From Alphaproteobacteria bacterium (GTDB lineage: Bacteria; Pseudomonadota; Alphaproteobacteria; UBA2966), in the NCBI GenBank assembly GCA_018654745.1, contig JABILA010000068.1, positions 1 through 64,000 of the forward strand: a stretch of DNA of 64,000 nt, in the 5' to 3' direction. Below are positions 1 through 8,665 of the stretch, in pieces. Below the pieces are notes generated by a model. The model saw nothing but the letters and a program-made list of their open reading frames with translations, had not been told where the DNA came from and did no database searches. Numbering within the stretch: the first letter of the stretch is position 1; each line of letters begins with the position of its first letter. The translations under genes were made by a program, and so were the position numbers.

Positions 1-98
1 GCTTCCCAAAAATGGACGATGCCACTGCAAAACTGGAATTTGACATTGTCCCAACTCTCAATCTATTTTGAAGGCAGATTAGACGACGTGTTGGATAT

Positions 99-1781
99 TT
101 AAACTATGCCAGTGACACGGAATTCTGAACACCCTCGATTGCAGCGCAAATTGCTCAGTAAATCCCAGGTTTCCTGATCTTCAATACCTTCGGCGACAAC
201 AGCCAGTCCGAGGTTGTGACCCAGTTCAACAATTGAGCGCACGATTACCGCGTCGTCGTTTACTTCCCGCATATTCAGCACGAAGGACTTGTCGACCTTG
301 ATTTCGGAAACCGGCAGGCGGCGGATGTAGGACAGGGACGTGTAGCCCGTACCAAAATCATCAATTGAGATCTTCAGACCCATCTTGTGCAGCTGGTTAA
401 CGGTTTCGGTTGCACGCGCCACATCGGACATAATGGCGCTTTCTGTGATTTCCAGGGTCAGGCCTTTTGATGGAACGTCCCATTTCTGCAGTAATCTTTG
501 AACCTGGTTGGCAAAATCCTGTTCATGGAGTGTCACAGGCGAAAGGTTCACGGCGATGGGCACAAACATCCCTTTTCGCGACCACTCTGCATGTTGCTTG
601 AGGGCGGCGTCCAGCACCCAGTTCGTCAGCTGTTCAATGATGCCGGTTTGTTCGGCCAACGGGATAAAAATTTCCGGCGAGACAAATCCATGAACCGGGT
701 GGTTCCAGCGTAACAACGCCTCGGCGCCGGAGAGCGTCGACGTTTCGAAAGCGATCTTGGGTTGGTAGTTCAGCGACAGTTGCTGTTGCTCGATGGCATG
801 GCGTAAATCGCCTGACAATGAGAGCTTGTGTACGTGCGCACCTTCATCGGCTTCCTCGCCGTTACCGCTGTGCACAGCATATCCGGTTGCATTCCGCTTG
901 GCTGAATACATGGCACTGTCTGCGTGGCGCATCAATGTTGCACTGTCTTCACCGTGCAGAGGAAACACGGCAATACCAATGCTTATGCCGGTTGCCAGAT
1001 GGTGCCCGTCAACGTCAATTGGTGCGCGTAACACTTCAATTGCTTTCTCAGCTGCGCGAATGGCACCGGCGACAGTCGCACCTGTGGGCATGACTTGCGC
1101 GAATTCATCGCCGCCCAAGCGGGCAACGGTGTCAGAATCCCGCGCAACTTCACGAATTCGGCTGGCGACGACCTGCAAAAGTTTGTCGCCGACATTGTGT
1201 CCAAGCGACGCATTAACCTGTTTGAAGCCGTTCAGATCCATCGTCAGGACAGCGATTTGCCGCTGTTCCCGTTTCGCCAGGGCGATAACCTGATTCAGGC
1301 GATCAAAGAACAACTCGCGGTTTGGAAGTTCGCTCAAATTGTCATAAAGAGTTTGGCGCGTCAGTTTTGCGGTTGAATCAGCACTATGGCGCTCGGCCTG
1401 CGCAATCCTGGCAGAACCGGTTATCGTCAACGTCAGGCTGACAGCAGATACAGAACCCAGATCTATGCAATCCACGACGCCTCGCGCTATCATAGCCTCG
1501 ATATCAGGGAAGTCGTCGCTATTGTCCGAAAGCAAAATAATCGGCGTGCGGATATCAGCCGTTTTCAGTTCAGCCAAAATATCGGGGTTTTCGGCGGTTT
1601 GTAGCCGGGTGTCGAACAACGCGCAGTCATAATCCCCGCCACTCAATGCCGCAATTGCAAGATTGAGCTCTTCAAGGTGATGAACTTTGGTGTTCAGACC
1701 AGTCTCTGCCAGTAGATCATCCACGGCAGATCGATTTTCCGGTGAGGCAGAACCGACCAGTATGCGTACAAAATCTGTCAT
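99..1781 (-). CDS. GGDEF/EAL cyclic-di-GMP signalling protein with N-terminal receiver-like domain
   Basis: This 560-residue protein probably makes and/or degrades cyclic di-GMP in the cytoplasm. Residues about 5-125 look like a response-receiver fold. A GGDEF domain follows with an intact GGDEF motif at 223-227, then an EAL domain with the EAL motif at 354-356 and further signatures (NLSP, ITES, DDFGTGYTSL, KVDKSFV, AEGIE). Both active-site motifs look intact, so either activity is possible. The extreme C-terminus is odd: after LRCN the usual E-x-Q-G-Y-x-x-S-x-P ending of EAL domains is missing and the last dozen residues are unrelated, as if a frameshift or rearrangement had altered the 3' end. 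No neighbour on the left is visible to suggest a partner. Confidence 0.9.
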   Translation of the reverse strand: MTDFVRILVGSASPENRSAVDDLLAETGLNTKVHHLEELNLAIAALSGGDYDCALFDTRLQTAENPDILAELKTADIRTPIILLSDNSDDFPDIEAMIARGVVDCIDLGSVSAVSLTLTITGSARIAQAERHSADSTAKLTRQTLYDNLSELPNRELFFDRLNQVIALAKREQRQIAVLTMDLNGFKQVNASLGHNVGDKLLQVVASRIREVARDSDTVARLGGDEFAQVMPTGATVAGAIRAAEKAIEVLRAPIDVDGHHLATGISIGIAVFPLHGEDSATLMRHADSAMYSAKRNATGYAVHSGNGEEADEGAHVHKLSLSGDLRHAIEQQQLSLNYQPKIAFETSTLSGAEALLRWNHPVHGFVSPEIFIPLAEQTGIIEQLTNWVLDAALKQHAEWSRKGMFVPIAVNLSPVTLHEQDFANQVQRLLQKWDVPSKGLTLEITESAIMSDVARATETVNQLHKMGLKISIDDFGTGYTSLSYIRRLPVSEIKVDKSFVLNMREVNDDAVIVRSIVELGHNLGLAVVAEGIEDQETWDLLSNLRCNRGCSEFRVTGIV

Positions 1782-2210
1782 CGAACCGCGTTCAACGACT
1801 CAACGGTCAGCAAATCACTCACCGCGTTTTTGTGAAGTATGGATTGGGTGGACACATCTGGTGTCGAATGTGACTTCGAAAAACTTCTGGCTAAATTCAT
1901 ATGCAACCCAGATAAACCCCTGACTGGATAGCGACTAAAATAACTTCCGTTGCGGAAATCGATCACAATAGACCCCTGAAGATACTGGCTCAGGTTTCCC
2001 CCTCAAAAGCAGTGAACCACTCGTTTAACAAAAACCGGACGTAACCGTCCGACAGTCAAGTCATACTGCCCATAGTCTCAGTATTTATGGCACTGCCGTC
2101 AACTCTATTGGGATGCTTAGATAGTCACAATTTCGCGAAAATTCAGGCCGGATGATCAGAAACTGTTACCTGGCAACAGCTTGGGACCATCCTGCCTGAA
2201 ATTCAGATCG
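1782..2210. other. Intergenic region with no recognised feature
   Basis: About 430 bases lie between the start of the GGDEF/EAL gene and the end of the cytochrome c gene, both on the minus strand. Short open frames here have no recognisable protein character. I see no convincing terminator or RNA. The promoter of the signalling gene presumably lies near 1790-1900. Confidence 0.5.
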
Positions 2211-2597
2211 CTATTTTGTTTTGTCGATAATATAAGCGATTACGTTCGCACGCTGCTTTTCTTTCTTCAGACCGGCAAAACCCATTTTGGTTTTCTTGAC
2301 CATTTTCTTTGGTTTTTTCAGGAATTCGTCCATGGTTTTTTCGTCCCAGACAATGCCGGATGCTTTCATGGATTTGGAATACTTTTTATAGCCATCTGCT
2401 GTACCTGCCTTGCGGCCCATGATACCTGCGAGATTTGGCCCAACCTTGTGCTTGCCACCGGCTTTAAGTGTGTGGCAGGCTTTACATTTATTGAAGACTT
2501 TTTTGCCTTTTTTCAGGTCTCCCGCGGCCAGAGCAGAGGCGCTGGAAAGAGCAATAAGACAAGCGGCAGTTACGCCCAAAACATTCTTAAACGACAT
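2211..2597 (-). CDS. Small secreted class I cytochrome c
   Basis: A 128-residue periplasmic electron carrier. An N-terminal signal peptide (about 1-25, ending ALAAG) precedes one haem c site, CKACH at 38-42, and a likely axial methionine near 105 in KTKMGF. Length and motif order match the cytochrome c2/c552-like class I family. The mature protein is very lysine-rich, suggesting docking to acidic partners. A good Shine-Dalgarno (aggag) precedes the ATG. Its neighbour on the same strand is the cytochrome P460-like protein, so it may serve as its electron partner, but this is inference; the 280-base gap contains a terminator, so they are not one transcript. Confidence 0.92.
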   Translation of the reverse strand: MSFKNVLGVTAACLIALSSASALAAGDLKKGKKVFNKCKACHTLKAGGKHKVGPNLAGIMGRKAGTADGYKKYSKSMKASGIVWDEKTMDEFLKKPKKMVKKTKMGFAGLKKEKQRANVIAYIIDKTK

Positions 2598-2828
2598 TCG
2601 ATATTCTCCTGTGGGTGGTCCCGGATACTAATTCATATTGATAAGTGTTGATTCAAGACCAACACCGGACATTTTGCAATAACGAGTCTCCCCAAACGTC
2701 TTGCGGGCGCGTAGATAACATAATCCAGAGTTAATTGTAAGTCGCGTGACTTTGATCAAGTGAAATCAGAATTTCGCAGTCCAGAGGTCAGATACTGGTC
2801 GACAAAAACAGGGCTGAATACAAAAAAA

Positions 2829-2858
2829 CACGGCCCTGTCGTGAAAAACAGGGCCGTG
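2829..2858 (-). terminator. Rho-independent terminator of the NPC-repeat/P460 operon
   Basis: A perfect 10-base inverted repeat (cacggccctg / cagggccgtg) with a 10-base loop sits 20 bases after the stop of the P460 gene. On the minus strand it is followed by a run of seven T. Confidence 0.88.
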
Positions 2859-2877
2859 CTTGCTCGTAGCCGGTTTT

Positions 2878-4044
2878 TTAACGTCTGACTTCTTCGGGTA
2901 AATAGAACATATGATCCTGATCATCCACGGAAGCATGGCATTCTATACAGAACGCAACATTTCCAGAGCCTTTGCCGTTGGTAACGCCAAAAACAGAGCC
3001 ATTAGGCATGACCATGGAATAGCGCCAGTCACCACTCGGCTTGTTAAACCCTGCCGCCATCTTTTGCATGACAAACAAGGGGCCTGGTGATACCTGACCG
3101 CCTGGATGCGCCATGAAGCTGTCTTTGGCCAAAATAGCACCCACCGGCATTTTCCCGGAATTTTCGTATTTGCCATACGACTTTGCCACAGCATTCGCAT
3201 AATTATTGGCATAACGATCGCCGTGGGTTGCAGACTGGTAGGGCATCGTTGCGTAATTCACCCAGTTTGGATAAGCCTTGGCGACACTGTCGCCTGACTT
3301 GGCATAGCTGGCCTGCATGGATGCTTTCAGGCAGTCATAGGCGATAGATGCCTCCTGACCCTGAAGTTCAGCTGCGGCTTGCGCGGCGCAGGGATTGGCT
3401 GCACACGGATTTGCCGCACATGGATTTTTGGCAGCACATGGGTTCTTTGCCGCACAGGGGTTCCTAGCAGCACAGGGATTACAGGCCTTGGCTACGCAGG
3501 GATTGCAGGCTTTGGCAGCGCATGGGTTTTTAGCCGCACATGGGTTTTTAGCTGCACATGGGTTTTTAGCTGCACATGGGTTTTTCGCAGCACATGGATT
3601 CTTCGCTGCACAGGGGTTACAGGCCTTGGCTGCGCATGGATTGCAGCCTTTTGGCGCGCAAGGGTTTTTGGCTGCACATGGATTAGCCATGGCCATCTTC
3701 AAGCGTGGAACAGCACATTGTTCCATGGATGCCGATTTGGCCGCACAGGGCCCGCATGGATTTTTTGCGGCGCAAGGATTACAAGCTTTGGCCGCGCATG
3801 GATTTTTAGCAGCACAAGGGTTTTTTGCGGCGCATGGATTTTTCGCTGCGCATGGATTTTTTGCACTACAGGGATTGCAGGCGGATTTTTTTACAGCGCA
3901 CGGATTTGCCGAACACGCACTTTTGGGGGCACAGGCCGCCAAAAGTGCGGTTGGCAATGCAACCGTAGCCATGGACGCGACGCCGACCTTGATCATGAAA
4001 GGCATGACAGAGGAGGCGAGGAGTTTGCTTTTAAGTGGTTGCAT
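2878..4044 (-). CDS. Secreted Asn-Pro-Cys repeat protein fused to a cytochrome P460-like domain
   Basis: This 388-residue protein has three parts. First is a signal peptide (about 1-37). Next, residues about 45-215 are low-complexity and carry about two dozen NPC motifs, mostly the hexapeptide NPCAAK in tandem, broken by CNPC and a short unique stretch. Last, about 225-388 is a domain whose landmarks (YANNYANAVAK, GKMPVGAILAKDS, GDWRYSMVMPNG, CIECH near 366-370) fit the cytochrome P460 family, which binds haem covalently in the periplasm. Known P460 proteins oxidise hydroxylamine or bind NO; activity here is unknown. The cysteine-dense arm could bind copper or another soft metal. It lies 11 bases after the 94-residue repeat protein, with which it must be cotranscribed. 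Confidence 0.85.
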   Translation of the reverse strand: MQPLKSKLLASSVMPFMIKVGVASMATVALPTALLAACAPKSACSANPCAVKKSACNPCSAKNPCAAKNPCAAKNPCAAKNPCAAKACNPCAAKNPCGPCAAKSASMEQCAVPRLKMAMANPCAAKNPCAPKGCNPCAAKACNPCAAKNPCAAKNPCAAKNPCAAKNPCAAKNPCAAKACNPCVAKACNPCAARNPCAAKNPCAAKNPCAANPCAANPCAAQAAAELQGQEASIAYDCLKASMQASYAKSGDSVAKAYPNWVNYATMPYQSATHGDRYANNYANAVAKSYGKYENSGKMPVGAILAKDSFMAHPGGQVSPGPLFVMQKMAAGFNKPSGDWRYSMVMPNGSVFGVTNGKGSGNVAFCIECHASVDDQDHMFYLPEEVRR

Positions 4045-4055
4045 CTAGTTTTTCC

Positions 4056-4340
4056 TCAGCTCTTTTTTGCGGCGCAAGGGTTTTTCGCAGCACAAGGATT
4101 TTTGGCAGCGCAAGGATTACAGCCAACTTTCTTTTTCAGTGCGCATGGGTTCTTGGCAGCACATGGGTTTTTGGCAGCGCAAGGATTGGCTTTGCAAGGG
4201 TTCTTTGCTGAACAGGCTGCAAAGGTCGGTGTAGGAGCCACTACAGTCCCGACGGTCGCAATCCCGAGACCCAACATCAGAGGGCCCAACATCAGGGGGA
4301 GCATTGTTGAGGAGAGGAGCCGGTTTTTTAACGGTTTCAT
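4056..4340 (-). CDS. Short secreted Asn-Pro-Cys repeat protein
   Basis: A 94-residue protein with a signal peptide (about 1-41, ending FAAC) and a mature part that is almost only repeats: seven NPC motifs, most as NPCAAK, ending in KKS. Its N-terminus resembles that of the P460 fusion downstream (both begin with MxPLKxxLL followed by a hydrophobic stretch), so the two probably arose by duplication, one arm keeping the haem domain. Only 11 bases separate the genes, and the Shine-Dalgarno of the second touches the stop of the first. I do not recognise a characterised family. A metal-binding or redox-buffering role, or a substrate for modification by the facing FGE-like protein, are the ideas the context suggests. 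Confidence 0.8.
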   Translation of the reverse strand: MKPLKNRLLSSTMLPLMLGPLMLGLGIATVGTVVAPTPTFAACSAKNPCKANPCAAKNPCAAKNPCALKKKVGCNPCAAKNPCAAKNPCAAKKS

Positions 4341-4471
4341 TGTAATGTGTCCTTCATGGAGTGTTTGAGTTTGGTAATTTCGACTGGTTTTATTCTGTGA
4401 CTGGAATAAGACCAGGTATCAGTAGCGGGTGACGTAAACAAACTATGAGCTTTCGCAGGCGATGCCGAATA

Positions 4472-4516
4472 ACATCACCTCAAGTGTTTGTGAGCGTTCG
4501 TCATCTCAGGTGATGT
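4472..4516. promoter_or_regulatory. Inverted repeat in divergent promoter region
   Basis: The 247 bases between the NPC-repeat operon and the FGE-like gene contain a perfect 9-base inverted repeat, acatcacct at 4472-4480 and aggtgatgt at 4508-4516. The position between divergent starts suggests an operator or a hairpin in the leader of the FGE-like gene. Confidence 0.4.
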
Positions 4517-4587
4517 GACAATTCGAGAAGCCACACCAAATGGAGAACTGAAATGAAATTCAGCGAACGGAAAGGGCAGAAGAACCT

Positions 4588-5475
4588 GTGCAGATAACAA
4601 GTTACAAATTGCCGACCATCATGTTTGTGATTGCCATTGGATTTGCCGCAGCATTTATTTTGCCGCGATCATCATTGGCGATTGAGGTTACGGGGGTTCC
4701 CGGAATTGTGAACATTCCGTCCGGCTCATATGTATTTGGTTCTGACAAAGTGGAACGCGAAGCGGCATACAGGCTGGACGAACAGGCGTATGGCCACCGG
4801 GTTACCCGGCAGCAAGGCTGGTATGACAGCGAGCGCCATCGACAGCGCGCCCAACTCGGCGCCTTTTCCATTACCAGGACGCCGGTGACAAACGCCCAAT
4901 ATGCAGATTTCGTTCGAGACACCGGCCATCCGGCACCGGATATCGATGAACTAACCTGGAAAAGCTACGGCCTCATCCACGCCTATCCGGCGACCCGGCG
5001 ATTTGCATGGGTTGATGGCAAGCCGCCTGCTGGCCGGGAAGACCATCCTGTCGTTCTGATCAGTCACGCCGACGCAAAGGCCTATGCCCTGTGGCTTGGG
5101 CGACAAACCAAAAGCCTTTGGAGATTGCCGACAGAAGCCGAGTGGGAAAAAGCGGCAAGAGGGTCTGACGGATCACGTTTTCCCTGGGGAGATATTTTTG
5201 ATGCGAGTTTGTTGAACTCGGCTGATCGTGGTCCATTTGATACGATGCCAGTTGGCAGTTTTCCAGAAGGTGCCAGTCCTGCCGGCATGCTGGATGTAGC
5301 GGGACAGGTATTTGAATGGACAGCAACACGATCGGGTCGGAAACATTTTATCGTCAAAGGTGGTTCGTGGGACGACAAGGGATGCGGTGTTTGTCGACCT
5401 GCAGCCCGACACGCACGACCTGCTGATTTGAAACATATTCTGATCGGTTTTCGCCTGGTCAATCAAAGTCGCTGA
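4588..5475 (+). CDS. Secreted formylglycine-generating-enzyme-like (SUMF1 fold) protein
   Basis: This 295-residue protein starts at GTG with a plausible Shine-Dalgarno and has a signal peptide (about 1-31), so it acts outside the cytoplasm. The rest is a complete FGE-sulfatase fold: FSITRTPVTNAQYADFV, WRLPTEAEWEKAARG, PWGD, GMLDVAGQVFEWT, GGSW and the closing GFRLV. True FGE oxidises a cysteine of sulfatases with two active-site cysteines. Here the equivalent loop has CGVC at 266-269, with one cysteine aligning to the second catalytic cysteine of FGE and no obvious match for the first. It faces the cysteine-rich NPC-repeat operon, making those proteins candidate substrates or partners. It could instead be a non-enzymatic binding protein of this fold. 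Confidence 0.85.
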   Translation: MQITSYKLPTIMFVIAIGFAAAFILPRSSLAIEVTGVPGIVNIPSGSYVFGSDKVEREAAYRLDEQAYGHRVTRQQGWYDSERHRQRAQLGAFSITRTPVTNAQYADFVRDTGHPAPDIDELTWKSYGLIHAYPATRRFAWVDGKPPAGREDHPVVLISHADAKAYALWLGRQTKSLWRLPTEAEWEKAARGSDGSRFPWGDIFDASLLNSADRGPFDTMPVGSFPEGASPAGMLDVAGQVFEWTATRSGRKHFIVKGGSWDDKGCGVCRPAARHARPADLKHILIGFRLVNQSR

Positions 5476-5528
5476 TATGACCTGTACATCCCTTCACAAT
5501 TTTCAGTGACATCAATAGTGTTGAGACC

Positions 5529-6230
5529 ATGACCATAGATTTGAAATCACTTCCATTGGAACGCCGCCAAAAAATGCTTGCCGCTGGTGAGGATATTCTG
5601 GAATGCTACCGCGTTATGAATAAAGGCGGACTGAACATCGTCGGTGAGATATTGAAAGATCAGGGTACGTTTTACGAATGGAATCACTATCCGGACGCTG
5701 ACGTTTATGATCCGGAAACGCACGGCCAGTACTATTATCATAATCATCGCGAGGGTGAGCACGGGCACTTTCACTTGTTCCTGAGAAAGAAGGGCATGAT
5801 CAAGGGAACGAAACCAGTGCCGTACAAGGGTAAGGAAAAATGGCCGCGCGGTAATGATGCCCTTTGTCACCTTATCGCAATATCGATGGATGATTTTGGC
5901 TTTCCTATTGGCCTGTTCACGACCAATCGCTGGGTAACGGCGGAGTGTTGGTACAAGGCGGATGATGTTATCGCCATGCTGGATCGATTTTGCATAGACC
6001 ATGCATTTCCATCCTGGCCTGTGAACAGGTGGTTGACCGGCATGGTCGCACTATTTCAGCCCCAGATTACGGAACTGATCCTCAAGCGTGATCAAGTTGT
6101 CGCGCAATGGCAATTGACCCACGCCGGACAGGACGTATACGAAGACCGTGATCTTGAGTTGACGTCAGAGCTTGATGTTTCTGTTGAAGATCAGATGTCG
6201 CTTTTACGAGAATCGCTTTCCGCGTCCTGA
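5529..6230 (+). CDS. Conserved His-rich protein, DUF6969-like
   Basis: A 233-residue protein without signal peptide or membrane segment. It has a striking YYYHNHREGEHGHFHLF stretch near 75-91 that could bind a metal, preceded by FYEWNHYPDADVYD. It resembles what I recall as the DUF6969 family, but I know no function for it. It follows the FGE-like gene by about 50 bases on the same strand and is probably cotranscribed, which ties it to the NPC-repeat locus. Its last 40 bases overlap the end of the convergent antiporter gene. Confidence 0.75.
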   Translation: MTIDLKSLPLERRQKMLAAGEDILECYRVMNKGGLNIVGEILKDQGTFYEWNHYPDADVYDPETHGQYYYHNHREGEHGHFHLFLRKKGMIKGTKPVPYKGKEKWPRGNDALCHLIAISMDDFGFPIGLFTTNRWVTAECWYKADDVIAMLDRFCIDHAFPSWPVNRWLTGMVALFQPQITELILKRDQVVAQWQLTHAGQDVYEDRDLELTSELDVSVEDQMSLLRESLSAS

Positions 6231-7621
6231 TCTTCGATATCGTTTTCCTCGTCCGAATCTGTATCAGCTGGCGGATCTGCTGGTGCTATTGTACGGGCAC
6301 GCCAGCCGCCTTTCTGAGGCTTGATTGTCAGGCGCGGCTTGCCAAATAAACGGTAGGTCAATTCAGGTGGCAGCTGTCGCCCGTAGGCGGCTCGCCAAAA
6401 AGCTTGCCAGCCCCCGCTTTTAAACATCTCGAAGACACTTTTGATGTCTCCGGTTCTGGTCAGGGCAATTCGCAACAAACGCCGTGCGGCCACAAGCCAT
6501 AGCGGACTGATAATCAGACTGAATGCCGTAACCGTGATGACGAGCTGAAAATCGTCCGGACTGATCAATTCCATTTGTCGGCCCAGAGCCCCCAACACAA
6601 ACGAAAACTCACCAACCTGTGCCAGCATCAGACCGGAGATCAGGGCATGGGGCCAGGGCTCACGCAATATCATCAGGATTCCAATGTTAATCGCGGACTT
6701 GCCAACTGTGACGATCAGCAAAATCAAAATAACTTCCAGAAGGTGGTCACTTACATATGTCAGGTCGATCAACAAACCGATAGAAACAAAGAAAACCATT
6801 ACCAATATGTTCTGCAATGGCTGCACGCCGCGTCGGATTACGCCTCGCATGCGGCTGTTGCCGACCAGAAGACCCGCCAGAAAAGCACCGTAAACGGTCG
6901 ACAAGCCAAGCAAGCCGGTCATGGTTGCTGCACCAAAACAAACTGCCGTGCCATACAGGGGACGCAGCTCGGGTGATCGCGCGACGGACTTGGCAAAGGG
7001 GAGGTTGATCTTGGCCCGGCGGCTGAGGATCGATACAAGTGCCGCCAGAACCAGCGCGGAAATGGCAACCTTGCCGATGCCAGCCAAGGTACTGACGTCA
7101 CCATCGCCTGCTATGTGCCCAAGGATCAGCATCATCGGAATAATCGCCAGGTCTTGTGCAATCAATATGGCAACCGTCAGCTGGCCCAGCTGGGTACGCA
7201 GCAAATTCATGTCTTCAAGCATCTTGATGGCGACGGCGGTACTGCTGAGTGCAATGACAAATCCCAGCAATACGGCGGCACCGTTGGACCAGCCGAATAG
7301 ATGAGACAACACCCACATCAGAAATACAGCTATGGCCGCCTGCAGTATCGATGTCGCAACCGCGATTTTCCAGATAGCGCGAAAGCTGCGCAGGCTGAGT
7401 TCCATGCCCACAAAAAACAGTAGTAGCAAAACGCCAAGGTCAGCCAGAAAGGAAACATATTCGCGCGTTTCGACCAGGGCGAAACCGCTGGGGCCCAAAA
7501 TCAGACCGGTGAGCAAATATCCGACAAGTGCAGGTTGGCGTAACCGGGTCAGGGCTGCGCCTGTAATCAGGGCAACAAGAATAACGACGGCCAGGGGCAG
7601 CATCTGGTCGTTAAAGTGCAT
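6191..7621 (-). CDS. CPA2-family cation:proton antiporter (KefB/RosB-like)
   Basis: A 476-residue inner-membrane protein with about 12 hydrophobic segments. The N-terminal MLPLAVVILVAL, YLLTGLILGPSG, FFVGMELS and the central GFVIALSSTAVAIKMLED and QVGEFSFVLG motifs are those of monovalent cation:proton antiporter-2 proteins, which exchange K+ or Na+ for protons. No RCK/TrkA-N nucleotide-binding domain is attached, unlike long KefB/KefC; instead there is a cytoplasmic tail ending in a highly acidic stretch (about 445-476). It is transcribed alone and converges on the DUF6969-like gene with a 40-base overlap. Confidence 0.9.
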   Translation of the reverse strand: MHFNDQMLPLAVVILVALITGAALTRLRQPALVGYLLTGLILGPSGFALVETREYVSFLADLGVLLLLFFVGMELSLRSFRAIWKIAVATSILQAAIAVFLMWVLSHLFGWSNGAAVLLGFVIALSSTAVAIKMLEDMNLLRTQLGQLTVAILIAQDLAIIPMMLILGHIAGDGDVSTLAGIGKVAISALVLAALVSILSRRAKINLPFAKSVARSPELRPLYGTAVCFGAATMTGLLGLSTVYGAFLAGLLVGNSRMRGVIRRGVQPLQNILVMVFFVSIGLLIDLTYVSDHLLEVILILLIVTVGKSAINIGILMILREPWPHALISGLMLAQVGEFSFVLGALGRQMELISPDDFQLVITVTAFSLIISPLWLVAARRLLRIALTRTGDIKSVFEMFKSGGWQAFWRAAYGRQLPPELTYRLFGKPRLTIKPQKGGWRARTIAPADPPADTDSDEENDIEDQDAESDSRKSDI

Positions 7622-7772
7622 TCAATCGTTCCCCCCGGTTTTGAACGTATCCCTGTTGATTAACAGGTAAGCTATCTGGCGACCATGTTCCAGCCTTTAT
7701 CCCAAAGGGATACCTGCTCTATGATCATTGTGACTTGCTGCAAGGCGACCGCAATCAAATTCAGGGGATATC

Positions 7773-8660
7773 ATGACAACTACAGGCAAACCTAAACTTG
7801 GCTATCTGGGACTCGGTCTGATGGGGTCACAGATGTGTCATCGACTGATGGAAAATGGATACGAAGTCACCGGGTTCGATCCTGTGTCCGAAAAAGTTGA
7901 GGCCGCTGTTGCCAAAGGTATTACCGCCGCTGACAGCCCGCGCGCCGTCGCTGAAGCCAGCGATATTGTATTGGCCTGTGTCATCACCACACCGGCTTTG
8001 ACCGAAGCCATGTTCGGGCCAAACGGGATTGCTGAGGGTGGCGCAGACGGCAAGATTTTTCTGGATCACTCCACGACAATTGCCGACAAAACCCGGGATA
8101 TGGCTGCACGCCTCAAATCTGAAACCGGTATGGGTTGGGTTGATGCGCCAGTATCCGGTGGTCCACCTGCTGCGGGCACCGGTGAGTTGGCCATTATGGT
8201 AGGTGGCGACGAAGCGGATGTTGCTATCGTTAAACCGGTGCTGGATATCCTCGGACACAACACGCACATGGGGCCACTGGGGGCAGGGCAGGTGACCAAG
8301 ATGGTCAACCAGGTTCTGGTGCTGAATAACTTTGCCTTGATGGCAGAAGCCGTGACCCTGGCTACAAATGCAGGCATAGACCCCGCCATGGTGCCTGAAG
8401 CCTTGTCAGGTGGTTATGCGGACAGCCCGATGTTTCGGCGGTTTTTTCCGAAGATGATTGAACGTGATTTCAGCCCCGCCGGCTATGCCCGCCAGGTCAT
8501 GAAAGATCTGGATATGGTTCTTGAACTGGCCCAGCAAACCAAAACGCCTGTGCCCATGTCAAACACGGCTGCCAGCCTGTATCGCATGCTGATCGCCAAG
8601 GGCTACAGCGAACTCGATTCCATATCGGTGCTGAAAATCTATGACAACGAACCGATGTAG
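7773..8660 (+). CDS. NAD(P)-dependent beta-hydroxyacid dehydrogenase (3-hydroxyisobutyrate dehydrogenase family)
   Basis: A 295-residue cytoplasmic oxidoreductase of usual family length. The N-terminal Rossmann motif GYLGLGLMGS, the substrate-binding DAPVSGG (about 125-131) and the catalytic-lysine segment GAGQVTKMVNQ (about 170-180) are all present. The family oxidises or reduces 3-hydroxyisobutyrate, tartronate semialdehyde and similar small acids; the sequence does not fix which. It converges, with only 5 bases between, on the amidohydrolase that begins the minus-strand catabolic operon, so a linked role in that pathway is possible. Confidence 0.92.
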   Translation: MTTTGKPKLGYLGLGLMGSQMCHRLMENGYEVTGFDPVSEKVEAAVAKGITAADSPRAVAEASDIVLACVITTPALTEAMFGPNGIAEGGADGKIFLDHSTTIADKTRDMAARLKSETGMGWVDAPVSGGPPAAGTGELAIMVGGDEADVAIVKPVLDILGHNTHMGPLGAGQVTKMVNQVLVLNNFALMAEAVTLATNAGIDPAMVPEALSGGYADSPMFRRFFPKMIERDFSPAGYARQVMKDLDMVLELAQQTKTPVPMSNTAASLYRMLIAKGYSELDSISVLKIYDNEPM

Positions 8661-8665
8661 ATGGT

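Noticed and set aside
1-98. Possible gene end at the left edge
   Set aside because: No frame with protein character can be supported in 98 bases.
793-1293. Plus-strand frame of 166 codons inside the GGDEF/EAL gene
   Set aside because: It is antisense to a well-supported signalling protein and has no family character.
3360-3960. CRISPR-like array
   Set aside because: The 18-base periodic units code for NPCAAK and there are no unique spacers.
3379-4368. Long plus-strand frames of 217 and 329 codons across the NPC-repeat region
   Set aside because: They are mirror readings of the repeats (AAHGF and WIF-type repeats). The minus-strand frames have signal peptides, Shine-Dalgarno sites and a haem-binding domain.
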